Assembly (NCBI GenBank): GCA_015499985.1
Contig: JAAAUF010000496.1
Coordinates: forward strand, 7,605-30,741
DNA: 23,137 nt
Reading direction: 5' to 3'
Origin: Haplosporangium gracile
Taxonomy: Eukaryota; Mortierellomycota; Mortierellomycetes; Mortierellales; Mortierellaceae
Positions 19,913 through 23,137 of this stretch are shown one piece after another. The number at the start of each line of letters is the position of its first letter. Position 1 is the first letter of the stretch. The notes under the pieces are model-generated. The model did no database searches. It was not told the DNA's origin and saw only the letters and a program-made list of their open reading frames with translations. Both the position numbers and the translations under genes were made by a program.

Positions 19913-20459
19913 GATGCTGCGCCATGGTTTGTGGATATGGATTTTTTTTTCTAGGCATTCAGATGTGTAAATTCCTGTGAGCGCCCTACGCTTTCTTTGT
20001 CTAACGCCTGTTTTTTCCGAGTCCAATCGTTCATTTGTGTCATTGTGCTTTGTTGACAAAGTGGACGATAAGAATTTCGCTGGACTGACGGACAACAAAC
20101 AGTACAGTACAATGTAGGGGCGGAAAAATGTATGTCAATGAGAAACTGATACAGTTCGATAGGCAAAAATTATTTTAACTTTTTTTCTCATCCCTTTTCT
20201 TGACTCACTGCACACACATCCGTTCACACAGGGCTTACTTTATATCGTCGTTAGTCTTCGTCGTCGATTACCCCCCCTTTTTGGGACTCAAAATGACCTG
20301 TTTTCGGCCTATTCTAATTGCGTCTGCCTGGATTGATTAATGATTTCTTTTCCCCTTGCAAAGTGCAAACAGTACCACAACATAATGGTCCTTTGTGGTT
20401 CAGGCCGTACTTGGTGTCGTTACGAAAATCATTGGTAACCAAGTGACTCGAGATTGTGG

Positions 20460-20468
20460 TATTTAAAT
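20460..20468 (+). promoter_or_regulatory. TATA-like element upstream of the MFS gene
   Basis: TATTTAAAT lies about 190 bp before the MFS ATG, followed by a pyrimidine-rich segment where transcription could start. It is an inference from position and composition only. Confidence 0.35.
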
Positions 20469-20656
20469 CGGGGTAGAAGAGCCTTGATTTCGAGGATTTC
20501 ATTATTCAAGCTTCTTTTACTTTTTCACCTCTTATAGCATTTTATTTCCATTTCCTCCTTTCACATCCATTTTATCCATCCTTGGCATTGAACATTATCA
20601 AAACGAAAAACGCGCACATTTGAAGAACAAAAACAATCGCACAATCTTCTTGCATC

Positions 20657-23019
20657 ATGGTTACCAGTGCTCAATCGAACGACAGACCGTCAATCACAAT
20701 GAACCGTAACAACACAACCAACAGTGAATTCGACGAAAAGATCAGTGTCGCCACTCTCTCCCCAGAAACAAATCCATTAGACAACACAGAAAATGCATCC
20801 AAGATTGAAAGGAACGAATCCAAAGACCTTGAGACAGGTGGTGGGAAGGGTCAGGATGATGATGTATTAGCGAAGGCCCCAATGACCTTCCCGGATGGTG
20901 GGTTTGGATGGTTGGTTGTGTTGGGCGCATTCATGATTCAGTTCTGGTAGGAAGGATATTTTTTGTTTTTAGTTTGTTTGTGTGCCCTGTTCCTCGTACC
21001 GTTGACCATTCATCCTTCTCTACCCACTAATTTTTTCTCGGTAATCCTCCTCTCCTTCACTTTGCCCTTGTTTCTTTCTTTTTACTCATCTTCCTTTCTC
21101 TAATTTTCTCAACTTTCCAACAGCGGTTTTGGCTTCAACTTTTCATGGGGCGTATACCAAGAACACTACGTGAACGAAAACATCTTTTCAGGGGCAGGAC
21201 TGACAGAGATCTCATGGGCGGGGACCATTGGTGCGGGCAGTGTGTTTATTACAGGGCCCTTCCAGTCCAGCATGATCCGACGGTTCGGGACTCGACCTAT
21301 CATTGCTACAGGGATTGTCATCAGTGCTTGTGGACTGGTCATGGCTAGTTTTGTGACGAAGGTTTGGCAGTTGTATTTGACTCAGGTAATCAGAGAAACA
21401 AAACTCTTATGAGGATAAGAAAAAAGTTGTTGGGTGGTTTTTTGAAATGAAGGGTATGTGGAAGATGAAAAACGGAGGCAAACGAGGAGATCAAGCGATC
21501 GATCTGAACTTCACTCGCCCACCCCTAACAGACTGACTAATTGGTCTTATTTTTTGTGTTTGCATCTTGTCGATTGATGCGTATCGGTAATAGGGACTCT
21601 TGTTTGGACTTGGTGCAGGTATTTTCATCTTTCGTTCATCTTTTTGTTTGATTTTGATCGCATTGACCGTTTTGACATGCAGAGTGCAGCAATGCCCATG
21701 TCCTTTTTGCCACTCTCACCCGCAGCTTTTTTAGGGGAGAGTAAAGAAAGAAAAAAAAACCACTCATGTACTCGTTTGCGCACGTTGTCCTTTTTTTTTT
21801 GTTACCCCTTGCCGCTTGTCATTAAGATTTTTTGAAATCTGCAGCCCTATCAACAAAAAAAATCCACAACATCTCCAGTCGAGAACCATTGACTAATCAA
21901 AACAACAACAATAACCTATGCACATCTGATAGGAATGGCAATCCTCCCAGCACTAGCAGTTCCGGTCCAATGGTTCGACAAAAAAAGAGGGTTGGCTTCG
22001 GGAATTTCGGTCGCAGGATCAGGAATTGGAGGCGCTGCATTGGCACCGTTGAACCGGTATCTAATCAGTCGCGTCGGGTACGAATGGGCGTTGCGAATCA
22101 TGGCGATTATGTTTATTGTGGTCGTGTTTTCGGTCCTCCCCTGTATCCGGACCCGTGTCCCGCCGATTAAGAAGGGTGGTCCGCTGTTTGATTTCTCGCT
22201 TTATAAGGATCGTGGATTTACTACCATGTATCTCATGGTAGGATTCTTCTGAAAAACAAAGGAAAGTAAGACGCGTTTCGAATGGACGATTGGTTTTGCT
22301 AACTATGCTATCTCTCTCTCTCTCTCTGTTGAACTTGTGTAGGGCGTACTGGTGACATTCGGGTACTTGACACCAGTATATCTTCTCCCGACCTACGTCG
22401 TCAAATACGGGATGGACAAGACCACAGGCGCAACACTGGTTGGAATCTTTTCAGGCATCAATGCAGTCTCGCGAATCATCTTGGGTATCGCGGCCGACAG
22501 ATATGGACGTTTCAATGTGCTTTTCACCTGCACATTCTTGGGAGGACTGTCCTGTTTTGTGTTTTGGCTGAATGCAAAGACGTTGGCGATGTCGGTAGTG
22601 TTTGTGATCTTTTATGGCATCAATGGAGGCGGGTTTGTGAGTCTTTTCCCTGTTGTTGCCGCTGAGATAGTTGGCGTTGAGAGATTGGCTGCTGCTGTTG
22701 GGATGCTGTACTCTGGCAATCTTTTTGGTAAGTTTTTTTGTCTTTTTCGGTTGATTGGGAGGTTGGTCATGGCTGCTGACGTGCACATGCCAAAGAGACA
22801 TACTAAACATGTGTTCTACTAACTCCTCGTGGATTGTCAATGTGACGAAAAATAATAGGCAACATGCTGGGTACACCGATTGCTTCGGCGATTGTTTCGG
22901 CATCGGGTGGGTCGTACCACTGGGCGATTGTCTTTGCAGGTGCGGTGCCTATGGTAGGGGCCTTCCTGTTACTTGCCCACCGCCTTTCTATTGAGCCCCG
23001 CCTTTTTGTCAAGATCTGA
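20657..23019 (+). CDS. Major facilitator, monocarboxylate-transporter (MCT/Mch) type (475 aa)
   Basis: Exons are 20657-20946, 21124-21385, 21594-21618, 21933-22237, 22343-22727 and 22859-23019. All introns are GT..AG; exon 3 is a 25-nt micro-exon encoding GLLFGLGA. A hydrophilic cytosolic N-terminus of about 75 residues precedes the MCT signature PDGGFGWLVVLGAF at 79-92, which opens membrane segment 1. Further family marks are WAGTIGAGSVFITGPFQSSM, RRFGTRPIIATG, WFDKKRGLASGISVAGSGIGG in the segment 4-5 region, and the loop motif LGIAADRYGR before segment 9. Twelve segments fit the length. MCT-type proteins in fungi move monocarboxylates, riboflavin or unknown solutes across the plasma membrane, so substrate is open. 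Ends with LFVKI and a TGA. Confidence 0.93.
22310..22328. repeat. (TC)n run in MFS intron 4
   Basis: A TCTCTC run lies just upstream of the acceptor at 22342 and probably serves as its polypyrimidine tract. Confidence 0.8.
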
Positions 23020-23137
23020 GCTTTCAGTACAAATAGGATAACAAATACGGACATGGACATAATGTAGCTTTTTTTTTTTTTATTTTTTTACCAAGGTAGT
23101 GATGGGTTGTCTGTGACGACACATCAATTTTATCCAA

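Larger units (their letters stand above)
19814..20656. other. Intergenic: hydrolase 3' end and MFS promoter/leader
   Basis: In these 843 bp I find no convincing ORF or RNA gene. The region holds the diverged duplication at its left end and an AT-rich box TATTTAAAT at 20460-20468. Before the MFS ATG there is a pyrimidine-rich segment (20508-20585), then an A-rich leader. Confidence 0.6.

Noticed and set aside
1..23137. CRISPR arrays, bacterial operons, telomeric repeats and transposase or reverse-transcriptase genes
   Set aside because: None was seen. The genes are spliced eukaryotic genes, and the repeats present are simple microsatellites and short duplications.

Overview
The window looks like nuclear DNA of a filamentous early-diverging fungus, most probably Mortierellomycotina (Mortierella or Linnemannia type). 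The reasons are nine intron-rich protein genes with 35 short GT..AG introns, mostly 90-320 nt, pyrimidine-rich leaders, short intergenic gaps, and a gene set of fungal tetraspanin, LOG-type cytokinin-activating hydrolase, Ipk1, Atx1 and an alginate-lyase-domain membrane protein. The taxon is inferred from gene content and style, not from a marker sequence.

Layout: positions 175-11901 hold three minus-strand genes. The first is a large type II membrane protein of 1253 aa, with a glycosyltransferase-like domain joined to an alginate-lyase-like domain (4607 to 175). The second is a tetraspanin (9717 to 8248). The third is inositol-pentakisphosphate 2-kinase, Ipk1 (11901 to 9964). Between the first two lies a 3.6-kb stretch without a convincing gene, carrying microsatellites and two perfect hairpins. 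From 12268 on, all six genes are on the plus strand and closely packed: PLP-dependent L-serine/threonine dehydratase (12268-14090), a minimal TAF12 histone-fold subunit (14297-14987), a LOG-family phosphoribohydrolase (15450-16932), the copper chaperone Atx1 (17146-17872), a DUF676-like alpha/beta hydrolase (18165-19813) and an MCT-type major facilitator (20657-23019). IPK1 and the dehydratase are divergent and share a 366-bp promoter region.

No operon-like functional cluster is evident. Most genes are conserved housekeeping functions: inositol phosphate synthesis, amino-acid catabolism, TFIID/SAGA, copper delivery and monocarboxylate transport. The least ordinary gene is the GT-like/alginate-lyase-like fusion. 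Its lyase motif departs from the canonical Asn-His pair and its lyase fold seems to be split by a roughly 130-residue disordered insert. Because Mucoromycota-type cell walls contain glucuronic-acid polymers, a role in making, editing or trimming a uronic-acid glycan is a reasonable but unproven inference. All exon models were built by hand. Reading frames are continuous across every junction, and the only ambiguity found is a tandem TAGTAG acceptor in IPK1.
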